Source of the DNA: Rickettsiales bacterium
GTDB taxonomy: Bacteria > Pseudomonadota > Alphaproteobacteria > Rickettsiales > UBA1997
Direction: 5' to 3'
Assembly (NCBI GenBank): GCA_031283795.1
Contig: JAITBB010000034.1
Coordinates: 1-10,100 of the forward strand
Length of the DNA stretch: 10,100 nt
This document shows positions 1-6,401 of the stretch, in pieces. The position numbers and the translations under genes are program-made. Position 1 is the stretch's first letter. Each line of letters opens with the position of its first letter. The notes below the pieces were generated by a model. That model was not told where the DNA came from. It did no database searches and was given only the letters and a program-made list of their open reading frames with translations.

Positions 1-741
1 CCATTTCTCTATCCTTACATCATTCTCCCATACGCTTTCGCATACATCTCCATTTAGGGTATATTTTCCCTTTCCATCTTTCCTATCATCTTTCAATCCG
101 CCCTCATACCCACCTTCACTCAGAATGGCGGCCATGTTTTTACCTCCAATCTCCTTCAGAGAGTAGAAGTGTTCAGAGGAGTACTGGTCAATTACACAGG
201 AAAATATGAAGGCAAGTCCCATTATGGCATGGTCCCTAATATGGTTCTTCATTATACCATCTTTAAACGCTTCTTCAAGATCATTGGCAAATGCTCTGGC
301 GCCCGCTTCGGCAATATTAATGAAGATATCGGCGAGGAAACTGGCAGCCGCCTTGGTGAACTCATTGGTTTCCCTCTGTTCCTGATCCACAGGAACTTCA
401 AGATCATCGGCAAATGGTTTGGTGCTCGCTTCGGCCTCATTAATGAAGAGATTAGTGAGAAAACTGGCAACCGCCTCGGCGAGCTCATTGGTTTCCCTCT
501 GTTCCTGATCCACGGGATCTTCAAGATCATTGACAAATGATTTGGTGCCCGCTTTGGCCTCATTAATGAAGAGATTAGCGGGAAAACTGGCAACCGCCTC
601 CTCGGTGAGCTCATTGGTTTCCCACTGTTCCTGATCCACAGGAACCTGCTCTGTATCAGCAAATACTGCTGCATTTCCGATAACCAGGATAGATAGCGCT
701 AGAACAAAAAACCTCAGGACGCCAAACTTATTACTAGACAT
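1..741 (-). CDS. Secreted tandem-repeat protein, N-terminal part (runs off left edge)
   Basis: The frame is open from ATG at 741 down to base 1, giving 247 codons with no stop, so the C-terminus lies outside the window. Residues 1-28 form a classic Sec signal peptide: a short basic start (SSNK), a hydrophobic core (FFVLALSILVIG) and an A-V-F-A cleavage site before DTEQ. Residues 34-157 are three near-identical units of 42, 41 and 41 residues beginning PVDQEQ and ending NDLE or DDLE. They are acidic and probably helical. After residue 157 the sequence is non-repetitive and rich in Gly, Lys and Asp, with cysteines near residues 182 and 234. AGG six bases before the ATG serves as ribosome binding site, and a promoter lies at 775-803. 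I do not recognise the family. Surface antigens with internal repeats are known in Anaplasmataceae, which is only an analogy. Start and frame are secure; function is unknown. Confidence 0.85.
   Translation of the reverse strand, partial: MSSNKFGVLRFFVLALSILVIGNAAVFADTEQVPVDQEQWETNELTEEAVASFPANLFINEAKAGTKSFVNDLEDPVDQEQRETNELAEAVASFLTNLFINEAEASTKPFADDLEVPVDQEQRETNEFTKAAASFLADIFINIAEAGARAFANDLEEAFKDGIMKNHIRDHAIMGLAFIFSCVIDQYSSEHFYSLKEIGGKNMAAILSEGGYEGGLKDDRKDGKGKYTLNGDVCESVWENDVRIEKW
271..642 (-). repeat. Three tandem coding repeats of about 123 bp
   Basis: The units are 517-642 (126 bp, 42 codons), 394-516 (123 bp) and 271-393 (123 bp), read on the minus strand. Each starts with codons for PVDQEQ(W/R)ETNE and ends with (N/D)DLE. 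Units 1 and 2 are close to identical at the DNA level and unit 3 has diverged more. The lengths are multiples of three, so gain or loss of a unit keeps the frame. Unit 1 has one extra codon (EE in place of E). Because the repeat lacks stops in several frames, spurious ORFs appear on both strands across it. Confidence 0.9.
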
Positions 742-774
742 CTAAAACCTAAAAAATTTAATAATGGTATCTAT

Positions 775-803
775 ACTGTATCTCAGACTGAAATGACAGT
801 CAA
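775..803 (-). promoter_or_regulatory. Sigma70-type promoter for the repeat protein
   Basis: Read on the minus strand, TTGACT (803-798) is followed after 17 bases by TACAGT (780-775). This matches the consensus at 5 of 6 and 4 of 6 positions with ideal spacing. The expected start is near 768, giving a leader of about 27 bases before the ATG at 741. The call rests on sequence match only. Confidence 0.6.
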
Positions 804-820
804 GTTTTGACAAAGTGTCA
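794..820. promoter_or_regulatory. Pair of TGAC palindromes, possible operator
   Basis: TGAC-A-GTCA (794-802) and TGACA-AAG-TGTCA (808-820) are two perfect inverted repeats with centres about 16 bases apart. The first overlaps the -35 element of the minus-strand promoter (798-803) and the second lies just upstream of it. This is a typical placement for a dimeric regulator. The binding protein is unknown. Confidence 0.4.
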
Positions 821-1028
821 CACGCCAAATACCTGCCGGACAAGTCCCACTATGAGTATTGGTTTGAAATATATGGAGGCATGGGGGTAAAACGGAGTAG
901 AGAGAAGGGTGACTCAGATGTGCGGCTGTTTCGCGAAGTAGGTTCCAAAAACCCTTTCCTTGTTTTTTAAAAAATAATAATAGACAATTAGACCACTATT
1001 AGTGAGTTAGCAATAATTTGGGAGGCCT

Positions 1029-1235
1029 ATGGCGGTACCTAAGAAGAGAACAACATCGTCAAAAAAGGGAATGAGGAGGGGTGGAAATGGAACCTACAGG
1101 CTGGAGGCCCCCAATGTGGTGACAAATAAGAAGACCGGAGAGTACCAGCTACCCCACCATATGTCACTTGATGGCTATTATAACGGAAGAAAGGTTCTAA
1201 AGGACAAACCGGCTAATGTTGAAAAAGACAAATAG
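1029..1235 (+). CDS. rpmF: 50S ribosomal protein L32 (bL32)
   Basis: The 68-residue product is a structural protein of the large ribosomal subunit. It opens with MAVPKKRTTSSKKGMRRGGN, the conserved basic L32 start, and carries the PHH...DGYYNGRKVL segment. The paired cysteines of zinc-binding L32 versions are absent, as is usual in alphaproteobacteria. GGGAGG at 1020-1025 is a strong ribosome binding site, although only three bases from the ATG. The gene leads the operon with plsX and fabH, an arrangement seen widely in bacteria. Its last 20 bases overlap the start of plsX, which suggests translational coupling. Confidence 0.95.
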   Translation: MAVPKKRTTSSKKGMRRGGNGTYRLEAPNVVTNKKTGEYQLPHHMSLDGYYNGRKVLKDKPANVEKDK

Positions 1236-2286
1236 CGGCAACACACCTGTGACTGATCCTAGAATCACAATAGCGATTGACTGTCTCGGTGGTGACAATT
1301 GCCCTAGGGCTCAGGTGGGAGGTATATCTCTGTTCTTCAGGAAACATCCCAGCAGTCAAATTAGATTTCTTCTCTTCGGAGAGAAGGAAACTCTGGATGG
1401 GTGCATTAGCAAGTACAGAGTACCTATTGGAAAATATAGGATAATTCACACTGCTAAGAAAATATCTGCCGAGGATAAGCCCTCTATGGCTCTGAGGCAG
1501 GGGAAGGAGTCGAGTATGTGGCTAGCTGTGGATGCCGTTAAGCAGAAGCAGGCTATTGCAAACATATCGGCCGGTAATACCGGCGCCCTTATGGCAATAT
1601 CGAAATTTCTTCTAAGATCTCTGCCAGATGTGGATAGACCGGCTCTGATCCAGATAATACCTACAGCCAACAACGGTAGAGCGGCTCTTCTGGATATGGG
1701 TGCGAATATAGACTGCGATGCGGAAAATTTATATCAATTTGCCCTTATGGGTAGCGTCTTCTATAGCGCCATAACCGGCAGAGAGAATCCTAGAATAGGC
1801 CTTCTAAATGTAGGTTCAGAGGATCTAAAGGGCAATGACGTGGTGAAACAGGCTGCCATTCTCATCAGAAATAGTGCACTGAAGAATAATTTCTATGGCT
1901 TTATCGAGGGAAGTGATCTCTTCAGGAATGTGGTTGACGTGATAGTGACCGATGGGTTTACCGGCAACATAGCGCTGAAGACTATGGAGGGCACTGCAAA
2001 ATTTCTAGTTAGCAATCTGAAGGAGTCACTAGGTGCTTCGCCATTGTCGAGGCTGTTCAGTCTTTTTATGTACGGATCCCTCAGGAGTTTTAAGAGTAAA
2101 ATGAATCCAGAAAATCATAACGGAGCCATGTTCATAGGACTAAACGGAATTTCCGTGAAAAGTCACGGCAATGCGGATGAGAAATCGTTCTACTTTTCCA
2201 TAGAGAACACACTGAAACTAATCGGTGCGAATGTTAACAGTAGGATAACAAATCTCATGTCCGTCATGACTGAGGCCGCGACCTAG
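1216..2286 (+). CDS. plsX: Phosphate acyltransferase PlsX
   Basis: PlsX converts acyl-ACP and phosphate to acyl-phosphate, the acyl donor for PlsY in membrane phospholipid synthesis. It is a peripheral membrane enzyme. The 356 residues span the normal family length. Visible motifs are the N-terminal IAIDCLGGDNCP (19-30, usually DAMGGDxGP), SAGNTGALMA (118-127), LLDMGANID (158-166), NVGSEDLKGN (198-207), EGSDLF...VTDGFTGNIALK (231-255) and GLNGISVKSHGNAD (308-321). The start at 1216 overlaps rpmF by 20 bases, with AAGGA at 1200-1204 as a rather distant ribosome binding site. An in-frame GTG at 1249 would remove 11 unconserved residues but has no clear ribosome binding site. The motif changes A-to-C, M-to-L and G-to-C in the first signature are unusual, but the GGD core is kept. 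Identification is firm. Confidence 0.95.
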   Translation: MLKKTNSGNTPVTDPRITIAIDCLGGDNCPRAQVGGISLFFRKHPSSQIRFLLFGEKETLDGCISKYRVPIGKYRIIHTAKKISAEDKPSMALRQGKESSMWLAVDAVKQKQAIANISAGNTGALMAISKFLLRSLPDVDRPALIQIIPTANNGRAALLDMGANIDCDAENLYQFALMGSVFYSAITGRENPRIGLLNVGSEDLKGNDVVKQAAILIRNSALKNNFYGFIEGSDLFRNVVDVIVTDGFTGNIALKTMEGTAKFLVSNLKESLGASPLSRLFSLFMYGSLRSFKSKMNPENHNGAMFIGLNGISVKSHGNADEKSFYFSIENTLKLIGANVNSRITNLMSVMTEAAT

Positions 2287-2323
2287 TCCATAACAAACCA
2301 GTGAGTAGGTGAGCTAGGATTCT

Positions 2324-3283
2324 ATGCCAAATTCCAGAATAATTGCTACGGGGAGTTATCTACCAAGGAAGATATACGACAATAGGTATATGGAGTCTCT
2401 AGTGGAGACGAGTGATCAATGGATCGTTGAAAGGACTGGCATAAGGGAGAGGCATATAGCCTCTGACGGCGAACTGACAACAGACCTGGCGCTAGAGGCG
2501 GTTCTGAGGCTTTTTAGGAGTTCAAATATTGCCAAAGATAGTGTGGATGCCATTGTTTTTGCCACGACAACTCCCGATAGAACGTTTCCATCCTGCGCAT
2601 CGATTCTGCAGGGAAAACTCGGTTTGACCAGCGGTTGTCCGGCCTTTGATGTGCAGGCCGTTTGCTGTGGATTTATCTATGCAATTGATCTAGCCGATTC
2701 CATGATAGGGACCGGTAAGGCTCGGAATGTTCTCGTGGTCGGAGCCGAAACCATGTCCAGACTAGTGAATTGGAGGGACAGGAACACCTGCGTGCTCTTC
2801 GGCGATGGAGCTGGAGCTGTTCTATTGAGCGCTACGGAGGAAAATAGAGGTATACTGGCAACAAGTCTACATTCTGACGGGAGCTACGCCGATATTCTCA
2901 GGACTAGCGGGGGCGTTTCTCTGGATAGGAGTGTCGGTTTTATCGAAATGCAGGGAAGAGAGGTGTTCAAACTTGCAGTCAATAGCATGTACAACTGTAT
3001 CCTAGAAGGTCTAGATAAGTGCAATCTCTCCGTGGATGACATAGACCTGCTAATTCCACACCAGGCAAACCAGAGGATCATCGATGGCCTCTCTAAAAAA
3101 CTAAACATCAGTAGAGATAAGGTTATAAGTACTGTCGCCTTTCAGGGCAACACCTCGGCCGCCTCTATACCAATGGCCATAGACTATGCCGTAAATGGCT
3201 TTGGAATAGAGAAAGATAGTCTGGTTGTGCTAGAATCCGTTGGGGGCGGCCTAACCTGGGGAAGCGTTGTGATGAAATGGTGA
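2324..3283 (+). CDS. fabH: 3-oxoacyl-ACP synthase III (KAS III)
   Basis: FabH condenses acetyl-CoA with malonyl-ACP to start type II fatty-acid synthesis in the cytoplasm. The 319-residue length is standard. The catalytic triad is intact: Cys114 in AFDVQAVCCGF, His246 in IPHQANQRI and Asn276 in FQGNTSAAS. A second cysteine (115) takes the place where E. coli has alanine. GERTGIRERH-type residues at 37-44 (RTGIRERH) and the C-terminal ESVGGGLTWGS (304-314) also match the family. AGGA at 2316-2319 precedes the ATG by four bases. The gene lies 37 bases after plsX and only four bases before ybeY, so it is very probably co-transcribed with both. Confidence 0.96.
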   Translation: MPNSRIIATGSYLPRKIYDNRYMESLVETSDQWIVERTGIRERHIASDGELTTDLALEAVLRLFRSSNIAKDSVDAIVFATTTPDRTFPSCASILQGKLGLTSGCPAFDVQAVCCGFIYAIDLADSMIGTGKARNVLVVGAETMSRLVNWRDRNTCVLFGDGAGAVLLSATEENRGILATSLHSDGSYADILRTSGGVSLDRSVGFIEMQGREVFKLAVNSMYNCILEGLDKCNLSVDDIDLLIPHQANQRIIDGLSKKLNISRDKVISTVAFQGNTSAASIPMAIDYAVNGFGIEKDSLVVLESVGGGLTWGSVVMKW

Positions 3284-3287
3284 ATTC

Positions 3288-3797
3288 ATGCTGATATTTC
3301 AGGTGGCTAGGGAGGATCCCAGATGGTCTGGGTCTATAGGGATATCGAGGGTCAAGTTGATGACGAGGAATCTCTTCTCTCTGGTCCGGGAACTATTGGG
3401 CTATAGAGTAGAGCGAGGAGTTACCGTGGAGATATCCATTGTTCTGACCAACGACGAAGAGATCAGCCTACTGAACAAAAATTACAGAGGTGTTGAGGGC
3501 CCAACAAATGTGCTCTCCTTCCCTCTCTATGAGCGCGAGTTCCCACTCTGTCTGGGCCATGAGAAATATGTGGCACTCGGGGACATAGTACTATCCATTG
3601 ACAGTATAGAGCGTGAGAGCGCTGAGCAGAATAAATTTCTGAGAGAACATCTATCCCATCTCATTGTCCACGGTCTACTGCATCTTTTGGGCTTTGACCA
3701 TATAGCCAAGGAGGAAGCAGAGATCATGGAAAGAGCAGAAATGGTGCTGCTCCACAGATTTGAGAAACTATTCCTGGAAAGTTATTCCCAGAGATAG
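3288..3797 (+). CDS. ybeY: Endoribonuclease YbeY (rRNA maturation)
   Basis: YbeY is a zinc-dependent endoribonuclease needed for 16S rRNA 3' end maturation and ribosome quality control. The signature HGLLHLLGFDH supplies the three zinc ligands His128, His132 and His138 (HxxxHxxxxxH). Further conserved parts are LNKNYRGVEGPTNVLSFP (62-79, where many bacteria have TDVLSFP) and LGDIVLSI (97-104). The 169-residue length is normal. The ATG follows the fabH stop by four bases, with GGTGA overlapping the fabH end as a likely binding site, so it is translationally linked to fabH. The usual neighbours phoH and corC are absent here. Residues 1-45 are less conserved but aligned in length with the family. 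Confidence 0.93.
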   Translation: MLIFQVAREDPRWSGSIGISRVKLMTRNLFSLVRELLGYRVERGVTVEISIVLTNDEEISLLNKNYRGVEGPTNVLSFPLYEREFPLCLGHEKYVALGDIVLSIDSIERESAEQNKFLREHLSHLIVHGLLHLLGFDHIAKEEAEIMERAEMVLLHRFEKLFLESYSQR

Positions 3798-3820
3798 GTT
3801 CAGTAGAATCTAATCCCTTC

Positions 3821-3846
3821 TTCTATTTCCTCCGAGGGGAATAGAA
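3821..3846. terminator. Hairpin between ybeY and the 718-residue gene
   Basis: Bases 3821-3831 pair with 3836-3846 around the four-base loop CCGA, giving an 11-bp stem with two G-U pairs. It covers the TAG stop (3825-3823) of the minus-strand gene and lies 24 bases after the ybeY stop. No T-run follows on either strand, so it is not a textbook intrinsic terminator, though its position fits a shared one. Confidence 0.4.
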
Positions 3847-5979
3847 ATTATCAAAGAGCCCGACCACTGCAGGGAGGTTGGTAGGGAACCCATGCTGTCT
3901 GTTCTCATCCAGATCAGGGTCAGGTCCATCCCCTGGGAACACAGTGACCTGGGGGCTGGTCACTATAATCGTGCCCTGTCCGCTTCCACTGCCGTTGCCT
4001 ACGACAGCGATGGCACCAGAGGCATCTGGTCCACCCGCTTCTTCCTCCTCCCTCTTCTCCTTCTCTTCCATTTCCTCTGTCTTTTTCACCTCCTCTGTCT
4101 CCTCGTCGTCATCCAATTCCTCTACAAAGCTGTGCTGTTCTCTGTTTGTTTCCACTAGAGGGAATAACAGCTCGATGAGGACCAGAGAGACCGTCTGTAA
4201 CACTGTTCTAGGTGCGTTTCTAGCTGGGGCATTTGTGGTAACCAGGACAGCACCACTATTTTCCTCTTCGGCTCGTTCACGCTCATCCTCCGTGGAGCGG
4301 ATGTCACTGCTAAGAATTCTAACGAAAGTTCCAACTAGAGGCATCGAAGGGTCATTGAACAGCAGTCTCTGTACGGCCCGATCCCATAGGGCCTCATAGG
4401 TCCCCCTACTATTTTGCAGATTGATGTGTGAAAATCTTAGAGCAAAAAGATCTATGGGTGAAATTCCCCCCTGGTATGTTCTAGCTACAATCAATGGGGC
4501 ATAGATTTCTCTGCCTCTGATCACTTTATATTTAATGTAATACCTGTAGACATGCTGTAGAGTGTGTAATAGTTTCATGAGATGACTAACATACGTCATT
4601 TCGGTACGATCTCTCTTCACAATACCCACAGTTCTGCGGTATATATCCCGTTCCGTCAGTTGTGCCGGCTCTCTCCGAGGTGGTTCATGGGTTTCCTCTG
4701 CAGTGTTACTAGTCGATAGGAATCCCCACATGGTATTAATAATGCTGTTCATAATCGAAGTGAGAGCCTTAGAACACGTACAACTAGTCTCTTGCAGTAC
4801 TTCTGTGTTCATCCGCTGTGAGTAACCCCAGGCTATGGCGCTAATAATACTGACCGATGCCTGGTGCACATGATGGGTAAAAATGTCTCCGGCATACATG
4901 GCGGGAGAATCAGACGCAGAATCGGGGCTACGAAGGACAAACGCGGAAATTGTGATTGACCTTGAATCTAGGCTGCCCCGAATCAATTTTATTCCTGTTT
5001 CGATAGTTGTAATCAGAGAATCTATGAAATAGTAAATATGACCAGACTGTGCGTCATGCAAAGTCACATAGGATACGATTTCAGATGGATCTAATAGATC
5101 CAATGAATCCTTCTCGCCATAGGCCATTGTCCTCTTTGCCTCTTCGAGTTTTTCCTTCAGGGACTTCGACCTTTCCGATAGATCTTTCAATATTTTCACC
5201 ACATCTCTTCCGTTTGTTCTAATATGGACAAATGCCTCTAGAAAGAACCTAAATATATTTAATGCTTCGGTAAGAATGTTTTCAAATTTGAAGCCCATCT
5301 GTTTAAATATTTTATCATTTTCTCCAAGGGCTTTGACGGCCTCCAGCAGCCTTGGCAGGTTCTTGATATATATTCTTATCTGGGAACGCTCTTCGACATA
5401 TTTTCTGGTTCGGAGTTCTCCCCTAAGGCTTTCTAGGATTTCGCCATGCCTCAATATTATCCTATTGAGATCTCTATGCCATCTAGGATAACCCTCTCGC
5501 GTTATCATCAGTGTTAAAAGACTGCTAAAGTCTAATCTGGCTCTGTGTAGCGCACTATCTCCATTAGTTCCTTCTAGCCCCTTCAGAGATTTTGTTTTCC
5601 ATGAAGCTCGGGTTTTGGCATTTAGTATGTACCCGGTGGCGGACAGGATATCCTCTATGTTGCTGGTGTACTCTTCGGATAGGAGGGAATCGGGAAAAGT
5701 CTTGAATCCAGTCTTCAACCCTTCGAGTTCTTCTCCGTAGGATTTCAGGTTTTCTATCAAATCTTTAATATCTTCGCTAGAAATATCGCTGGCAATGGAT
5801 TTAAACAGCAGTGACGGAACAAATTTTATCAGTAATATCTTCAGCAGATTTCCGGAGTCGTGATATAACTCTCGCAACAGGTCAACCTTCGTAGCAGTTC
5901 CTCTTGCCTCTCCGAAACCAAAGCAAATACAAAAGACTATGGCGATCATCGACACATTTTTTCTATAATTTCCATTCAT
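3823..5979 (-). CDS. Large secreted protein of unknown function with acidic C-terminal region
   Basis: The 718-residue product begins with a signal peptide: MNGNYRKN, then a hydrophobic core SMIAIVFCICFGFG, with likely cleavage near residues 25-27 (E-A-R-G). No lipobox is present. Residues 30-345 are predicted mainly helical with many Lys/Glu pairs. Residues 258-285 look coiled-coil-like (DLSERSKSLKEKLEEAKRT). Residues 360-425 contain TSCTCS (398-403) and short hydrophobic stretches. Residues 440-560 are a second helical block rich in Arg and Tyr. Residues 618-647 are an acidic low-complexity run (DDDEETEE, EKREEEE). A Gly/Ser-rich segment (GNGSGSGQGT) and a basic end (SPRRK) follow. I recognise no domain. 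The gene stands alone, facing ybeY, with no strong ribosome binding site. An exported or host-directed protein is plausible but unproven. The long intact frame and signal peptide make the gene itself secure. Confidence 0.85.
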   Translation of the reverse strand: MNGNYRKNVSMIAIVFCICFGFGEARGTATKVDLLRELYHDSGNLLKILLIKFVPSLLFKSIASDISSEDIKDLIENLKSYGEELEGLKTGFKTFPDSLLSEEYTSNIEDILSATGYILNAKTRASWKTKSLKGLEGTNGDSALHRARLDFSSLLTLMITREGYPRWHRDLNRIILRHGEILESLRGELRTRKYVEERSQIRIYIKNLPRLLEAVKALGENDKIFKQMGFKFENILTEALNIFRFFLEAFVHIRTNGRDVVKILKDLSERSKSLKEKLEEAKRTMAYGEKDSLDLLDPSEIVSYVTLHDAQSGHIYYFIDSLITTIETGIKLIRGSLDSRSITISAFVLRSPDSASDSPAMYAGDIFTHHVHQASVSIISAIAWGYSQRMNTEVLQETSCTCSKALTSIMNSIINTMWGFLSTSNTAEETHEPPRREPAQLTERDIYRRTVGIVKRDRTEMTYVSHLMKLLHTLQHVYRYYIKYKVIRGREIYAPLIVARTYQGGISPIDLFALRFSHINLQNSRGTYEALWDRAVQRLLFNDPSMPLVGTFVRILSSDIRSTEDERERAEEENSGAVLVTTNAPARNAPRTVLQTVSLVLIELLFPLVETNREQHSFVEELDDDEETEEVKKTEEMEEKEKREEEEAGGPDASGAIAVVGNGSGSGQGTIIVTSPQVTVFPGDGPDPDLDENRQHGFPTNLPAVVGLFDNFYSPRRK

Positions 5980-5990
5980 ACTATTTAGAT

Positions 5991-6002
5991 ACCACTAGTG
6001 GT
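5991..6002. promoter_or_regulatory. Perfect palindrome ACCACTAGTGGT, possible operator
   Basis: This 12-base sequence equals its own reverse complement and ends 12 bases upstream of the ATG at 5979. A further CTAGTGG copy lies at 6017-6023. With no loop, it fits a protein binding site better than an RNA hairpin. No binding factor can be named. Confidence 0.3.
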
Positions 6003-6203
6003 GTGTAGCCAGCAAGCTAGTGGGACTAAATAACAATGCAATAGCTAGCCCTTCCTCCCATCAGAAAACGGGGAAGACCCGAGAGCAGGCGCAGAATAGA
6101 GGCTATATTGCTGTCTATTCTATAGAAAATTAATCTAGAGCCAGGTCTAGTGTGGATTAGAGAATTATTGTTTCTCTGGGAAATTCAATGGCAGACCTAT
6201 CAT

Positions 6204-6232
6204 TTGACTTAGCAAATGTGTAGGGATATTTT
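6204..6232 (+). promoter_or_regulatory. Sigma70-type promoter for the AMMECR1-MEMO transcript
   Basis: TTGACT (6204-6209) and TATTTT (6227-6232) are 17 bases apart, matching consensus at 5 of 6 and 4 of 6 positions. The -35 is identical to the one at 798-803. Transcription would start near 6239, about 40 bases before the small ORF at 6279. Confidence 0.55.
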
Positions 6233-6278
6233 TAGTAAAGCATATAAATGCAAAAAATAGGTAGAAGCAGGGAGGAGA

Positions 6279-6401
6279 ATGGCGGATAAATCGGTGTTCT
6301 GGGTGAATGACGGCCATAGAAGAATTCGGATTGGAGCAACTCCAGCGTCTCTGACGATAGGAATAACTCGGAGGGGCAATCGCGAATATGAACAACTTTA
6401 G
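6279..6401 (+). CDS. Possible 40-residue leader protein
   Basis: ATG at 6279 is preceded by GGGAGG (6270-6275), the same strong site and three-base spacing as at rpmF. It reads 40 codons to TAG at 6399-6401. The product starts MADKSVFWVNDGHRRIRIG and is basic. The ORF overlaps the start of the AMMECR1-MEMO gene by 14 bases in another frame, so its translation could feed ribosomes to that gene, whose own binding site is distant. The run W-V-x-x-x-G-x-x-R-I-G-x-T-x-x-x-L faintly recalls the start of GcvH-like lipoyl domains. At 40 residues it could only be a remnant, and the likeness may be chance. It is either a real small protein, a coupling leader or a decayed gene end. Confidence 0.4.
   Translation: MADKSVFWVNDGHRRIRIGATPASLTIGITRRGNREYEQL

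Larger units (their letters stand above)
742..1028. other. Divergent intergenic region before rpmF
   Basis: This interval separates the repeat protein from rpmF. The left third holds the promoter and palindromes listed separately. For rpmF I see two weak plus-strand promoter candidates: TTGAAA (864-869) with TAAAAC (888-893) at 18 bases, and TTGTTT (960-965) with GACAAT (983-988) at 17 bases. The second lies beside an A/T-rich stretch (960-990). An 8-base palindrome TTCGCGAA lies at 930-937. I see no tRNA and no convincing small RNA. Confidence 0.4.
5980..6278. other. Divergent intergenic region with palindromes
   Basis: The region separates two diverging genes. It holds a perfect 12-base palindrome (5991-6002), a 10-base palindrome TTCTATAGAA (6118-6127) and a small hairpin at 6135-6150 (CTAGA, six-base loop, TCTAG). 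A plus-strand promoter lies at 6204-6232. I found no convincing promoter for the 718-residue gene: the best minus-strand -35-like sites lack a -10 at proper spacing. No tRNA or known RNA gene is visible. Confidence 0.45.

Noticed and set aside
169..674. Open frames on both strands across the repeats (123 residues plus, 140 residues minus).
   Set aside because: They arise because the repeat unit lacks stops in several frames. The frame from ATG 741 has a signal peptide, binding site and promoter; the others have none.
807..835. Perfect plus-strand -35 TTGACA at 807-812 as an rpmF promoter.
   Set aside because: No acceptable -10 lies 16-18 bases downstream (TACCTG is poor). The match is better explained by the TGACA palindrome arm.
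3878..4399. Plus-strand open frame of 173 codons rich in serine.
   Set aside because: It is antisense to the acidic Glu/Asp codons of the 718-residue gene, whose complements read as Ser, Leu and Phe. It has no binding site or recognisable domain.
5980..6278. Possible tRNA or small RNA gene in the divergent interval.
   Set aside because: No T-loop TTCRA motif, acceptor pairing or known RNA structure could be found by eye.
6165..6395. Minus-strand open frame of 76 codons in the divergent interval.
   Set aside because: It has no binding site, overlaps a plus-strand promoter and the leader ORF, and its composition looks like random translation.
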